The notes beneath the pieces were generated by a model that saw nothing but the letters and a program-made list of their open reading frames with translations, searched no databases and had not been told where the DNA came from. A DNA stretch of 35,031 nt from Actinomadura montaniterrae (lineage in GTDB: Bacteria > Actinomycetota > Actinomycetes > Streptosporangiales > Streptosporangiaceae): NCBI RefSeq assembly GCF_008923365.1, contig NZ_WBMR01000092.1, positions 1-35,031 of the forward strand. The letters are read 5' to 3'. The translations under genes were made by a program, and so were the position numbers. Numbering within the stretch: the stretch's first letter is position 1; each line of letters opens with the position of its first letter. Shown here piece after piece: positions 1-8,050 of the stretch.

Positions 1-1
1 C

Positions 2-424
2 GTGCCCGCCGCGCACCGGCCGGCCCCGAAGCCGCAGGTCCCGGCGCCGCCGGTGAGCAGGCCGCCGAAGAAGCATCCGCACCCGCATCCGCCGCTGCCG
101 GTACACCGGCGTCCGCACGGCCTGTTCGTCCGCGTCAGCGTCGCGGCGGGCGGGCCCGGCGGGCTGGTGGACGTCACGGTCGGCGGCGGCGTCCACGTCC
201 ACGCGGGCGGGGCGTACGCCGGGGCGGGCGGCGTACACGTCAGAGCGGGCGGGGTGCGGGTCAGCGCGGGCGGCGGGGTGCGCGTGAAGGTGGGCGGCGG
301 GGTGCGCGTCGAGGCCGGAGCGGGCGCACCCCTGGGCGTCCCGCACCGGGTGATGGCGCCCGTCCTCGCCGACGGCCGGTTCCATGGGCGGTTGAAGACA
401 CGGTCGCGGGGACCCTACGGCTGA
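2..424 (+). CDS. Partial Pro-rich / Gly-Val repeat protein (3' end)
   Basis: The frame is open to the left edge, so this is probably the C-terminal part of a longer protein. It ends at a TGA at 422-424. The first ~40 residues are Pro/His/Lys-rich, like an extracellular linker. Residues ~45-105 are a run of short alternating Val/Gly units of the type VHVHAGG, VHVRAGG, VRVSAGGG, VRVKVGGG, about eight residues each, which suggests stacked short beta strands. No family is recognised and no catalytic motif is seen. Composition fits a cell-surface or secreted protein, but the signal peptide would lie outside the window. The third-position GC bias supports real coding. Confidence 0.55.
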   Translation: MPAAHRPAPKPQVPAPPVSRPPKKHPHPHPPLPVHRRPHGLFVRVSVAAGGPGGLVDVTVGGGVHVHAGGAYAGAGGVHVRAGGVRVSAGGGVRVKVGGGVRVEAGAGAPLGVPHRVMAPVLADGRFHGRLKTRSRGPYG

Positions 425-488
425 ACCCCGTCACCTGCTCTTCCCGTAAAGATCATGGGGAAGGGCGGGGCGGGACGGCAACGGCTGG

Positions 489-666
489 TAGCGTCCGCCG
501 CGGTTCCCAGTTTGTTGTTACTGGGGAGTCGCGAACCGGCGGTATGCCATGAAAGAGTGCGAATCGCCGTATTGGCCTACGGGGCTGACGGGCTTCACTA
601 CGCTATAGACGCCCGAGGTCACTACGCCGGCCTGTGAGCTCCCGTGTAGAGGAAGGGCGGTGTCGC
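489..666 (+). promoter_or_regulatory. Possible structured 5' leader of the NYN gene
   Basis: A -10-like TAGCGT lies at 489-494. From about the predicted start point there is a nested hairpin: CGGTTC (501-506) pairs with GAACCG (533-538), and inside it CCAGT (507-511) pairs with ACTGG (520-524). Further down, TCACTACGC occurs twice (about 594 and 618), the first next to a second -10-like TATAGA at 604-609. A Shine-Dalgarno AGAGGAAGG (648-656) precedes the ATG at 667. No known riboswitch class is recognised, and which -10 is used cannot be told. Confidence 0.3.
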
Positions 667-2070
667 ATGGATCGCTGCGCGCTGTTCGTAGACGCCGGCT
701 ACCTGCTGGCCGACGGCGCCATGGCGGTGCACGGCACCCGCCATCGCGAGACCGTCTCGTGGGACTTCAGCGGGCTGCTGCAGCTGCTGAGCAACCTCGC
801 GCGCGAGCGCACCGGCATGCCGCTGCTGCGCTGCTACTGGTACGAGGCCACCGTCGAGGGCCGCCGCGCCCCCGAGCACGACGCGCTCGCCGACCTGCCC
901 GGCCTCAAGCTCCGCCTCGGCCGCATCCGCCCCGGCCGCCGCGAGGGCGTCGACACCGAGATCCACCGCGACCTGATGACCCTCGCCCGCAACGGCGCCC
1001 TCGCCGACGCCGTCGTCGTCAGCGGCGACGAGGACCTCGCCCAGGTCGTCTCCGACGCCCAGGACCTCGGCCTGCGCGTCACCGTCGTACACGTCGCCGT
1101 CGACGGCAACTGGACGATCTCCCGCGTGCTGCGGCAGGAGTGCGACGACCTCATCGAGATCGGCGCCGGGCACCTGCGCCCCTACGTCAACCTGCTCACC
1201 GGCATCGACACCGGGTCCGGCTCCTCGGCCGGCTCGGGCGCCCCCGCGCTCGGCGCGGGCCCGCTGTCCAACGGGCACGGCTCCAACGGCCACGGCCCCG
1301 GCGGCGCCGGCGCCCCGCTCGGCCCGCTGCAGACCACCGCGCACAACGGCCCGCCGCCGTCGTCCCCGCTCGGCGGGCAGCCGCCGCTCAGCCCCGCCAC
1401 CGCCGGGCTCGGCTCGGCGGGGCCGTCGGGATCGTCCGGGTCGTCCGGCGGCTACGGCGGCGGGAGCGGCGGCACCGGCGTCCCCACCGGCCCGCTGCCC
1501 CTGCCGGGAAGCGGCGGCCTCGGGTCGTCGTCCTCGCTGGGCTCGCCGTCGTCGCTCGGCTCCGGCGGGCTGCCGCTGCCGTCCTCGCCGCTGCAGGCCC
1601 CGCCCTCGTCCGCGCCGCCCGCCCCGGCCCCCGCGCCGGCGTCCAGCCAGCCGCCGCTCGGCCCGCAGTACACCTCGTCGCCGGTGCCGTCCCCGTCGCC
1701 GCCGCCCCCGCCGCAGACGCTGCCGTCCCAGACGTCCGGGCCGTCGCCGCTGCCGACGAGCCAGCCGCACGGCCCCTACACCGGGCCGCAGCAGATCGCG
1801 CCCGTCCCCGCGCAGCAGAGCACCCCGACCCTGTCGGACGCCGTGAAGGCCGCGCACCAGGAGGGCCAGGACTTCGGCGAGTCCGTCGCGCGGGACGCGC
1901 CCGCGCTGTGGCTCGAGGCCGTCCTCGCCCGCAAGCCGCGCATGCCCTCCGACCTGGAGGCACGCCTGCTGCAGGGCTCCTCGCTGCCCATCGACTTCCT
2001 GCTCCACGACGAGGTGCGGCACGCGCTGCGCCGCGGATTCTGGGACGCCCTCGAACGTTCCCGCAGGTGA
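667..2070 (+). CDS. NYN-domain (PIN-like, LabA/DUF88-type) protein with long disordered linker
   Basis: The N-terminal ~165 residues form a NYN domain, a PIN-like putative RNase fold. Visible acidic metal-site motifs are FVDAGYLL near the start, GVDTEIHRDLM near residue 95 and VVSGDEDLAQVV near residue 115. About residues 180-390 are a low-complexity Gly/Ser/Pro linker. The last ~80 residues are again ordered (DFGESVARDAPALWLEAVLARKP onwards) and may be a second helical domain. An upstream GTG at 634 is in frame, but ATG 667 is chosen because AGAGGAAGG lies 10 nt before it. NYN proteins are thought to cleave RNA; the substrate here is unknown. The following TPR gene starts about 90 bp downstream with its own -10 element. 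Confidence 0.8.
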   Translation: MDRCALFVDAGYLLADGAMAVHGTRHRETVSWDFSGLLQLLSNLARERTGMPLLRCYWYEATVEGRRAPEHDALADLPGLKLRLGRIRPGRREGVDTEIHRDLMTLARNGALADAVVVSGDEDLAQVVSDAQDLGLRVTVVHVAVDGNWTISRVLRQECDDLIEIGAGHLRPYVNLLTGIDTGSGSSAGSGAPALGAGPLSNGHGSNGHGPGGAGAPLGPLQTTAHNGPPPSSPLGGQPPLSPATAGLGSAGPSGSSGSSGGYGGGSGGTGVPTGPLPLPGSGGLGSSSSLGSPSSLGSGGLPLPSSPLQAPPSSAPPAPAPAPASSQPPLGPQYTSSPVPSPSPPPPPQTLPSQTSGPSPLPTSQPHGPYTGPQQIAPVPAQQSTPTLSDAVKAAHQEGQDFGESVARDAPALWLEAVLARKPRMPSDLEARLLQGSSLPIDFLLHDEVRHALRRGFWDALERSRR

Positions 2071-2162
2071 CGGCGGTACGCCCCGGACACATACGGGCGG
2101 GTAATGCACGATCATCAGTGATTCGCCCGCTTCGGCCGGCCGCCGGCGGGTAGCGTTGAACC

Positions 2163-2804
2163 GTGACGCATGTGACGGAAGACGATCTCGACGACCTGGA
2201 GTTCGACACCCTGCGCACCGGCGATCACATCTCGGCGGCCGAGCGGCTGTCCGCGCTGGCCGAGTCGGTGACGGGCGGGGTGTCGCGCGCCAACGTCCTG
2301 CTGCGCGCCGGGGAGCAGTGGCAGCACGCGGGCGACCACGGCAAGGCCGCCGAGCTGTACCGCAGGGCCATGGAGGACGGCGGCGAGGTGTACGGCGACC
2401 CGCGCGCCTACCTGGCCGACGCGCTGTTCGAGCTGGGGAAGGCCGACGAGGCGCGGACGCTCGTCGACCAGATCCGCGCCGACAAGCCGCGCGACCCCGA
2501 GGTGTACCGCACGGTCGCCGAGGTGCTGTACGCCCAGGGCGACGCGTCCGGCGCACACGACTGGGCCACCAGCGGCGCCGACGTGGTGCTCGCCCTGCGC
2601 GACCGCGCCGTCGGCACCGGAATCGGCGACCCCGACGAGCCGCCCGTCCCCGACGACGAGTCGCTCACCCCGGGCCCCGACGACGTCGCCCTCGCCGAGG
2701 ACAGCCTCGAGGCACTGCTGCGGCTGCGCTACCGCGCCCGCATCGACCTCGGCCGCAGCGAGGACGACTACGACGCGCTCCTGGACGACCTCCTCAAGAA
2801 CTGA
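2163..2804 (+). CDS. Tetratricopeptide-repeat protein
   Basis: A 213-residue acidic soluble protein. Helical repeats with TPR character run from about residue 20 to 130, for example LLRAGEQWQHAGDHGKAAELYRRAM followed by AYLADALFELGKADEARTLVDQI. The C-terminus holds another predicted helix pair (LEALLRLRYRARIDLGRSEDDY). No signal peptide or membrane segment is seen. GTG 2163 is supported by a -10 TAGCGT at 2151-2156, six nt upstream, and by the lack of a Shine-Dalgarno, so the mRNA is probably leaderless. TPRs mediate protein contacts; the partner is unknown. Confidence 0.75.
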   Translation: MTHVTEDDLDDLEFDTLRTGDHISAAERLSALAESVTGGVSRANVLLRAGEQWQHAGDHGKAAELYRRAMEDGGEVYGDPRAYLADALFELGKADEARTLVDQIRADKPRDPEVYRTVAEVLYAQGDASGAHDWATSGADVVLALRDRAVGTGIGDPDEPPVPDDESLTPGPDDVALAEDSLEALLRLRYRARIDLGRSEDDYDALLDDLLKN

Positions 2805-2845
2805 GCCGGGAGGGCGCGGCGGGCGGATCCCCTTACGCTGTGGGG

Positions 2846-3775
2846 ATGCCCAACTCCGCCGGCGCCGAGGCGCGCACGCGCCCGCTGATGCTCACGTTCT
2901 TCGGGGCGCACGTGCTCGGGCGCCCCGTCGCGGTGTCGTCGGGCAGCGTCATCGAGGTGCTCGGCCGGGTGGGGCTCGGCGAGCACGCGGTCCGGACGTC
3001 GCTGAACCGGATGGTCAAGCGCGGGCTGCTGGAGCGGCACCGGCAGGGCCGCAAGATGTACTTCGGGCTGTCCGCGCACGCCGTCGAGGTGCTGGAGGAC
3101 GGCCGGGAGCGGATCTGGCGCGCGGGCGTGGTGAACCGGAACTGGGACGGCCGGTGGACGCTCGTCGGGTTCTCGCTGCCGGAGGACTGGCGGCGCGAGC
3201 GGCACGACCTGCGGTCCCGGCTGATCTGGGCGGGGTTCGGGCCGCTGCAGAACGGGCTGTGGGTGGCGCCCGGCATGGTCGACGTCGCGGCGGCGGTCGC
3301 CGGGCTCGGGCTGGAGGCCCACATCCGGGTGTTCGGCGGGAGCGTGCTGCCGCCGACGGAGGTGCGGGACGTGCTGGAGCAGGCGTTCGACGTGCCCGCG
3401 ATGGCCGCCCGCTACCAGGCGTTCCTCGACCGCTGGGACACCCCGGACAGCACCGACCGAACGCGCGACGCGGGCGGCACGAGCGGCGCTGACCGCACGC
3501 GCGGCACGGGCGGGGCTGACCACGCGGACGACGCGGGCGGGGTGGACTGCCCGGAGGCCGCGGCAGGGCTGCCGGACGACCTCGCGCGGCAGCTCGTCCT
3601 GCACAGCGACTGGCTGGAACTGGTGCGCCGCGACCCGCACCTGCCGGCGGAGCACCTGCCGGAGGGCTGGCCCGCGATGCGCGCGGAGGCGGTCTTCCGC
3701 GACCTCGCGGGACGGTGGGAACGCCCGGCCGCGGCGGAGGCGGCCCGGATCCTGGACACCCTCCCGCTCGGCTGA
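2846..3775 (+). CDS. PaaX-family transcriptional regulator
   Basis: A 309-residue protein with the PaaX layout. The N-terminal winged helix covers ~1-75 (PLMLTFFGAHVLGRPVAVSS, then HAVRTSLNRMVKRGLLERHR). A central domain has WTLVGFSLPEDWRRERHDLRS and LIWAGFGPLQNGLWVAP. The helical C-terminal part contains LDRWD and LVLHSDWLELVRRDPHLP. PaaX proteins repress aromatic catabolism genes, usually with an acyl-CoA inducer; the ligand here is unknown. Residues ~200-235 are a tandem repeat of the type DRTRDAGG, DRTRGTGG, DHADDAGG between the two halves, probably a disordered insert from repeat expansion. ATG 2846 lies six nt after TACGCT (2834-2839), fitting a leaderless start. The next promoter carries a palindrome that could be its operator. 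Confidence 0.85.
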   Translation: MPNSAGAEARTRPLMLTFFGAHVLGRPVAVSSGSVIEVLGRVGLGEHAVRTSLNRMVKRGLLERHRQGRKMYFGLSAHAVEVLEDGRERIWRAGVVNRNWDGRWTLVGFSLPEDWRRERHDLRSRLIWAGFGPLQNGLWVAPGMVDVAAAVAGLGLEAHIRVFGGSVLPPTEVRDVLEQAFDVPAMAARYQAFLDRWDTPDSTDRTRDAGGTSGADRTRGTGGADHADDAGGVDCPEAAAGLPDDLARQLVLHSDWLELVRRDPHLPAEHLPEGWPAMRAEAVFRDLAGRWERPAAAEAARILDTLPLG

Positions 3776-3827
3776 AACCGCTGATCATCGGCGTGCGGCG
3801 GCGCATGGTCCGATATTCGTCACATTA

Positions 3828-3857
3828 TTGACAGCGGTCAAGAAACAGCCGTACATT
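3828..3857 (+). promoter_or_regulatory. Sigma-70 promoter with palindromic operator on the -35
   Basis: TTGACA (3828-3833) and TACATT (3852-3857) are separated by 18 nt, the best consensus promoter in the window. The -35 is also the left arm of a palindrome, TTGAC-N4-GTCAA, at 3828-3841, where a bound repressor would block RNA polymerase. It would drive the secreted hydrolase, giving a ~35-nt leader with AGGAG at 3888-3892. The PaaX-type regulator encoded just upstream is the obvious candidate to bind here, but that is inference. Confidence 0.6.
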
Positions 3858-3898
3858 CGCGGCGACCTTCCGGCACGCTCCCCGATCAGGAGCCCCTC

Positions 3899-5266
3899 AT
3901 GTCCCTCCCCCGCCACGCCCGCCGCCTCGGCGGCCTCGCCGCCGCCTGCACCGCCCTCGCCCTCGCCCCGGCTCTCCCGGCCGGCGCAGCCGCCGCCCCG
4001 TCCGCGAGGACGGCCGCGTACTCCGGGAAGCTCGCCGACGGCGCCGCCTGGACCGCCGAAGTCCCCGCCCGCTGGAACGGCACGCTGCTGCTGTTCAGCC
4101 ACGGCTTCGGCCCCCTCGTCGCGCAGGACGCCCCGAGCCCCGGCGCCCGGACCGCCCTGCTCGCCGAGGGCTACGCGCTCGCCGGCTCGTCCTACGACCC
4201 GAACGGGTCGATGTGGGCGCTGAAATCCGCCGAACGGGACCAGTTCGCCACGATCGACGCCTTCCGCGGCGCCGCCGGGAAGCCCCGGCACGTCATCTCC
4301 GTCGGCCAGTCCATGGGCGGCCTGATCAACGCGCAGATCGCCCGCGACGGCGCCGGACGCGTCGACGGCGCGCTCGGCCTCTGCGGGCTCGTCGCCGGCG
4401 GCGTCGACCTGGACAACTACCAGCTCGACGCCGAGTACGCGATCGCCGCGCTCCTCGGCCCGGGAAGCGGCACCCGGCTCGTCGGCTTCTCCGACGCCGC
4501 CGAATCCGCGGCGCTCGGCGCGACGCTCACCGACGCCGTCACCAAGGCGCAGGCCACCCCGCGGGGACGCGCCCGGATCGCGCTCGCCTCCGCGTACCTC
4601 AACCTCGCCGACTGGGCCCCGAACCAGCAGCCGCCCGCCCGGAACGACTACGCAGGCCAGGAGAAGCAGCAGTACGCCTGGTTCGCGCAGGGCCTGCTGT
4701 CATTCCTGACCACCGCCCGCTACCAGGTCGAACTGTCCGCGGGCGGCAACACCTCGTGGAACAAGGGCGTCGACTACGCCGCGCTGCTGCGGCGGTCCTC
4801 GCACGCCGCGCAGGTCCGCGCCCTGTACCGGACGGCCGGGCTGAACCTCAAGAGCGACCTCACCCGCCTCACCAAGGGCGCGGACGTCACCGCCGACCCC
4901 GCCGCCGTCCGGTCCCTGCGCCGCACCTCCACCGCCGGCCAGGGCCTCGCCGTCCCCCTGCTCAACGTCCACACCACGTCCGACCAGCTCGTCCCCGTCG
5001 AACAGGAGAACGCCTTCGCCGGACGCGTCCGCGCCGCCGGACGCTCCGCGCTGCTGCGCCAGGCGTACGTCGCCCGGCAGAGCCACTGCAACTTCACCAC
5101 CGCCGAGACCGTCGCCGCCGTCCACGCCGTCCAGCACCGGGTCACCACCGGACGCTGGAGCGGCACCGGCGCCGCGCAACTCCAGCGCAGCGCCCTCGCC
5201 CTCGGCCTCGACGGCGCCGCCTTCGTCCCCTACCGGCCAGGCGTCCTCGTCGGCGCGCGCCGCTGA
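3899..5266 (+). CDS. Secreted alpha/beta hydrolase
   Basis: 455 residues. An N-terminal signal peptide has a basic stretch (RHARR), a hydrophobic Ala/Leu core and an Ala-X-Ala-type cleavage region near residue 30. The alpha/beta hydrolase fold follows: oxyanion strand LLLFSHGFG near residue 65, nucleophile elbow GQSMGG with Ser ~138, a late acidic turn TTSDQLVP near 360 and catalytic-His candidate QSHCNF near 395. It probably acts outside the cell on an ester or peptide; the substrate is unknown. AGGAG six nt before ATG 3899 fixes the start. An MFS exporter follows 60 bp downstream on the same strand, so the two may be co-transcribed. Confidence 0.8.
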   Translation: MSLPRHARRLGGLAAACTALALAPALPAGAAAAPSARTAAYSGKLADGAAWTAEVPARWNGTLLLFSHGFGPLVAQDAPSPGARTALLAEGYALAGSSYDPNGSMWALKSAERDQFATIDAFRGAAGKPRHVISVGQSMGGLINAQIARDGAGRVDGALGLCGLVAGGVDLDNYQLDAEYAIAALLGPGSGTRLVGFSDAAESAALGATLTDAVTKAQATPRGRARIALASAYLNLADWAPNQQPPARNDYAGQEKQQYAWFAQGLLSFLTTARYQVELSAGGNTSWNKGVDYAALLRRSSHAAQVRALYRTAGLNLKSDLTRLTKGADVTADPAAVRSLRRTSTAGQGLAVPLLNVHTTSDQLVPVEQENAFAGRVRAAGRSALLRQAYVARQSHCNFTTAETVAAVHAVQHRVTTGRWSGTGAAQLQRSALALGLDGAAFVPYRPGVLVGARR

Positions 5267-5326
5267 CCCGCCGATCCCCCGTCCCCAGGGCCGCTGACCG
5301 CCCACCCCGTCCCGTCAGGAGTCCAC

Positions 5327-6901
5327 GTGTCCACCACCGCGGAGACCCCGTCCCGCTCCACCCCGGCGTCCGGCGCGACCCTCGCGCGCGGCACGCTGAT
5401 CGCCTGCTGCGTCGCGGTCTGCCTCGCGCAGATCGGCATCGCGATCCCGGCCACCCTCAACGGCCTGTTCCAGAAGGACCTGCACCCCGTCGGCTCCCAG
5501 CTCACCTGGATCTCCGACGCGTTCCTGCTGCCCGTCGCCGTCCTGGAACTCACGTTCGGCGTGCTCGGCGACCTGTTCGGCCGCAAGCGGCTGCTCATCG
5601 GCGGCGCCGTCCTGATGGCGATCGGCGAGACCGTCAGCACCACCAGCTCCGGCGTCCACCAGCTGTGGGCCGGGCAGGCGCTCGCCGGCCTCGGCGCCGC
5701 CGCGCTGTTCCCGACCTCGCTCGCGATGCTCGCCGCCGGATCCAGCGGCACGCAGCGCGCGCGCGTCATCGCCCTGTGGGCCGCGTGCCTGTCCACCGGC
5801 GGGTTCCTCGCGCCCCTGCTCGGCGGCATCACCGCCACCTACGGGTCGTGGCGCTGGTCGTTCATCGTCGTCACCGTCGTCGCGGTGATCAGCGCGGCCG
5901 CCAGCACGCTGCTGGCCCGCGACTCCCGCGCCCCCGAGGGCCGCTCCCTCGACCCGGCCGGGCAGATCACCATCGGCCTCGGCCTGTTCGCGCTGCTCTT
6001 CGCCATCATCCAGGGCCCCGACGACGGCTGGGGCTCCACCCCCGTCGTCACCGGGTTCGTGCTGGCCGCCGCGTTCCTCGCCGCGTTCGTCGTCGCCGAG
6101 CTGCGCGTCCGCTCCCCGCTGCTGCGCCTCGACCTGTTCGCCAACCGGTCCTTCGCCGTCGCGTCCGCCGTCGCCGTCGTCGGCATGTTCAGCTTCCTCG
6201 GCACCGCCTACTCGGTCAGCATCCGGCTCGGCCCCGCCCAGGACCAGCCGCCCATGCACACCGCCATGGCGTTCCTGCTGCTCAACGGCCTCGCGCTCGT
6301 GCTGCTGCCGGTCACCGAACGGCTCCTGCACCGCGTCGCGCCCGGCCTGCTCACCGGCGGCGGGCTGATCCTCATCGCGGCCGGCGACTTCTGGACCGCG
6401 ACGCTCCCGATCGGCGACCGCGCCATGACCTCGCTGATCCTGCCGCTCGGCCTGGTCGGCATCGGCTTCGCCGTCACCGTCTCCTCGATCACCGCGACCG
6501 CCGTCAACACCGTCCCCCACCACCTGGAGGGCATGGCCAGCGCGACCACCAACCTGCTGCGCGACTTCGGCTTCACCCTCGGCCCCGCCGTCATCGGCGC
6601 GGTCGCCCTCAGCCGCGCCGGCTCCGGATTCACCGACAAGCTCGACGCCTCGCCGCTGCCCGCCGGCCTGAAGCACGCCGCGATGGAGGTGCTGCACGAA
6701 GGCGGCCCGCTCGGCATCAACGGCGCGTCCGCCGCCGCCCCGCCGCTCAAGCCCGTCCACTCCATGGCGCTGGACGCGGTCGGCCACGGCTACTCGATCG
6801 GCTTCGTCGTCTGCGGAGCCGCCGCCCTCGCGTCCGCGCTGCTCACCCTGCTCACCCTGCGCGGCTCGAACCGTCCCGCGCCCGAGGCGGACGCGCCCTG
6901 A
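5327..6901 (+). CDS. MFS transporter, DHA2 (EmrB/QacA-like) 14-TM type
   Basis: 524 residues, rich in hydrophobic segments, with the length and pattern of 14-TM drug:H+ antiporters. The cytoplasmic loop 2-3 motif is visible as GVLGDLFGRKRLLIGG (about residues 79-94). WISDAF in TM1-2 and the TM5 antiporter-like stretch LSTGGFLAPLLGG also fit DHA2. GTG 5327 is preceded by CAGGAG. These proteins export drugs or other hydrophobic molecules using proton motive force; the substrate is unknown. The gene follows the secreted hydrolase, and the next gene is convergent with 16 bp between. Confidence 0.85.
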   Translation: MSTTAETPSRSTPASGATLARGTLIACCVAVCLAQIGIAIPATLNGLFQKDLHPVGSQLTWISDAFLLPVAVLELTFGVLGDLFGRKRLLIGGAVLMAIGETVSTTSSGVHQLWAGQALAGLGAAALFPTSLAMLAAGSSGTQRARVIALWAACLSTGGFLAPLLGGITATYGSWRWSFIVVTVVAVISAAASTLLARDSRAPEGRSLDPAGQITIGLGLFALLFAIIQGPDDGWGSTPVVTGFVLAAAFLAAFVVAELRVRSPLLRLDLFANRSFAVASAVAVVGMFSFLGTAYSVSIRLGPAQDQPPMHTAMAFLLLNGLALVLLPVTERLLHRVAPGLLTGGGLILIAAGDFWTATLPIGDRAMTSLILPLGLVGIGFAVTVSSITATAVNTVPHHLEGMASATTNLLRDFGFTLGPAVIGAVALSRAGSGFTDKLDASPLPAGLKHAAMEVLHEGGPLGINGASAAAPPLKPVHSMALDAVGHGYSIGFVVCGAAALASALLTLLTLRGSNRPAPEADAP

Positions 6902-6917
6902 CGGCGCCCGCCGCGGC

Positions 6918-7436
6918 CTAGAGCGTCGAGATCAGCTCGCTGAACGCCTGGGCCGCGGCGGCGGGAGGCTCGTGCTCGACGACGGCCCAGCCGCGCAGCC
7001 GGGCCTCCCGGACCGTCCCGTCCCGATCGGGGAAGGCCGCCTGGTCGGCATGGGTGCGCAGGTAGCCGCAGGGCGCCTCCGGCCAGTCCGGCGGCCCCGG
7101 CAGCGAATCGTGGTCGTGCGCGGCCCCCGGCGGGCGCGGCAGGTCGGCGTCCACGAACACGTACCCGCCCACCGGACGGTGCGCCGCGCGCTGCGCCAGC
7201 GCGATCGCCGGCAGCAGCGGCCCCGCCGCGCCGTGCGCCGCCAGCACCAGCGGCACCGACGGCCCCGCCGCCGAGATGATCAGCGAGACGCGGGCGACGT
7301 ACCGGGCGCCCGCGCCGTCCGGCACGTCCGGCGCGATCACGTCCATCCCGTACGAGCGCAGCATCTCCGGCATGTCGCCCCAGGACGCCGCGGCGGCGCC
7401 CGGCGCGTGCAGCAGCACCACGGAACCCGGCGTCAT
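6918..7436 (-). CDS. Small alpha/beta-hydrolase-like protein lacking the nucleophile Ser
   Basis: 172 residues with an alpha/beta hydrolase-like N-terminus (SVVLLHAPGAAAASWGDM, then MDVIAPDVP) and a strand-turn-helix where the nucleophile elbow should be. The turn reads LVLAAHGAAGP: the usual G-X-S-X-G serine is absent and Gly occupies the place. A short C-terminal part includes VVEHEPPAAAAQAFSELI, typical of the last helix of the fold. It is shorter than active family members (~250). It may be a non-catalytic relative. GGGAAGGGG before the ATG is a good ribosome site, and TACGGT (complement of 7456-7461) a likely -10. It is divergent from pyrE across ~70 bp. Confidence 0.6.
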   Translation of the reverse strand: MTPGSVVLLHAPGAAAASWGDMPEMLRSYGMDVIAPDVPDGAGARYVARVSLIISAAGPSVPLVLAAHGAAGPLLPAIALAQRAAHRPVGGYVFVDADLPRPPGAAHDHDSLPGPPDWPEAPCGYLRTHADQAAFPDRDGTVREARLRGWAVVEHEPPAAAAQAFSELISTL

Positions 7437-7507
7437 GGCCCCCCTTCCCGCCGCAACCGTACAGTGCGGCTGCGGCGGCCCGGCGGCGGATGAATAGGGT
7501 TCGTGGT

Positions 7508-8050
7508 GTGAGCGATCGTGATGAGCTGCTGCGAGAGATCAAGGACAAGGCCGTCGTGCACGGGGACTTCACCCTGTCCTCCGGCAAGAAGGCGTCCTGG
7601 TACGTCGACCTGCGCCGGGTCACCCTGGACGGCGCGGTCGCGCCCCTCGTCGGGCGGGTGATGCTCGACGCGACCGCCGACCTGGACTACGACGCCGTCG
7701 GCGGCCTCACCCTCGGCGCCGACCCGGTCGCCACCGCCATGCTGCACGCCGCCGCCGCGCGCGGCCGCCGCCTCGACGCGTTCGTCGTCCGCAAGGCCGG
7801 CAAGGCGCACGGCCTGCAGCGCCGCATCGAGGGCCCCGACGTCGCCGGGCGCCGCGTCCTCGCCGTCGAGGACACCTCCACCACCGGCGGCTCCGTCCTC
7901 ACCGCCGTCGAGGCGCTCCGCGAGGCCGGCGCCGAGGTCGTCGCCGTCGCGACGATCCTGGAGCGCGGCGCCGCCGCCCGCATCGCCGAAGAGGGCCTCG
8001 TCTACCGGCACCCCTACGCCGTCGACGACCTCGGCCTTTCCCCGGCCTAG
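7508..8050 (+). CDS. pyrE: Orotate phosphoribosyltransferase
   Basis: 180 residues. It joins orotate and PRPP to make orotidine 5'-monophosphate, the fifth step of UMP synthesis, in the cytoplasm. Seen in sequence: HGDFTLSSGKKASWYVDLRRVTLDG near the N-terminus, the VGGLTLGADPVATAM stretch, and the PRPP loop AVEDTSTTGGSVLTAVEAL near residue 120. An in-frame ATG lies at 7490, but GTG 7508 is preferred because TAGGGT (7495-7500) ends seven nt before it, a leaderless arrangement, and the shorter form matches family length. Its TAG stop (8048-8050) lies in the CTAG target duplication of the downstream IS element. Confidence 0.93.
   Translation: MSDRDELLREIKDKAVVHGDFTLSSGKKASWYVDLRRVTLDGAVAPLVGRVMLDATADLDYDAVGGLTLGADPVATAMLHAAAARGRRLDAFVVRKAGKAHGLQRRIEGPDVAGRRVLAVEDTSTTGGSVLTAVEALREAGAEVVAVATILERGAAARIAEEGLVYRHPYAVDDLGLSPA
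8047..8050. repeat. Left CTAG target-site duplication of the IS element
   Basis: CTAG at 8047-8050 matches CTAG at 8979-8982. Because CTAG is palindromic, this copy carries the TAG stop of pyrE on the plus strand (8048-8050) and, on the minus strand (8047-8049), the TAG stop of the transposase. Confidence 0.85.

Noticed and set aside
455..637. 60-codon frame before the NYN gene
   Set aside because: No ribosome site, no coding bias; it runs through the nested hairpin region.
489..666. c-di-AMP (ydaO) riboswitch before the NYN gene
   Set aside because: The characteristic conserved GGGGTGAAT and GACAGC segments are not present.
622..2556. Long open frame antisense to the NYN and TPR genes
   Set aside because: It is Arg/Ala/Gly-rich with no family pattern; long antisense frames are expected at this GC content opposite real genes with clear domains.
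4213..6921. 902-codon frame overlapping the hydrolase and MFS genes
   Set aside because: Almost pure Arg/Pro/His/Ala composition, a frame-shifted reading of two recognised genes.
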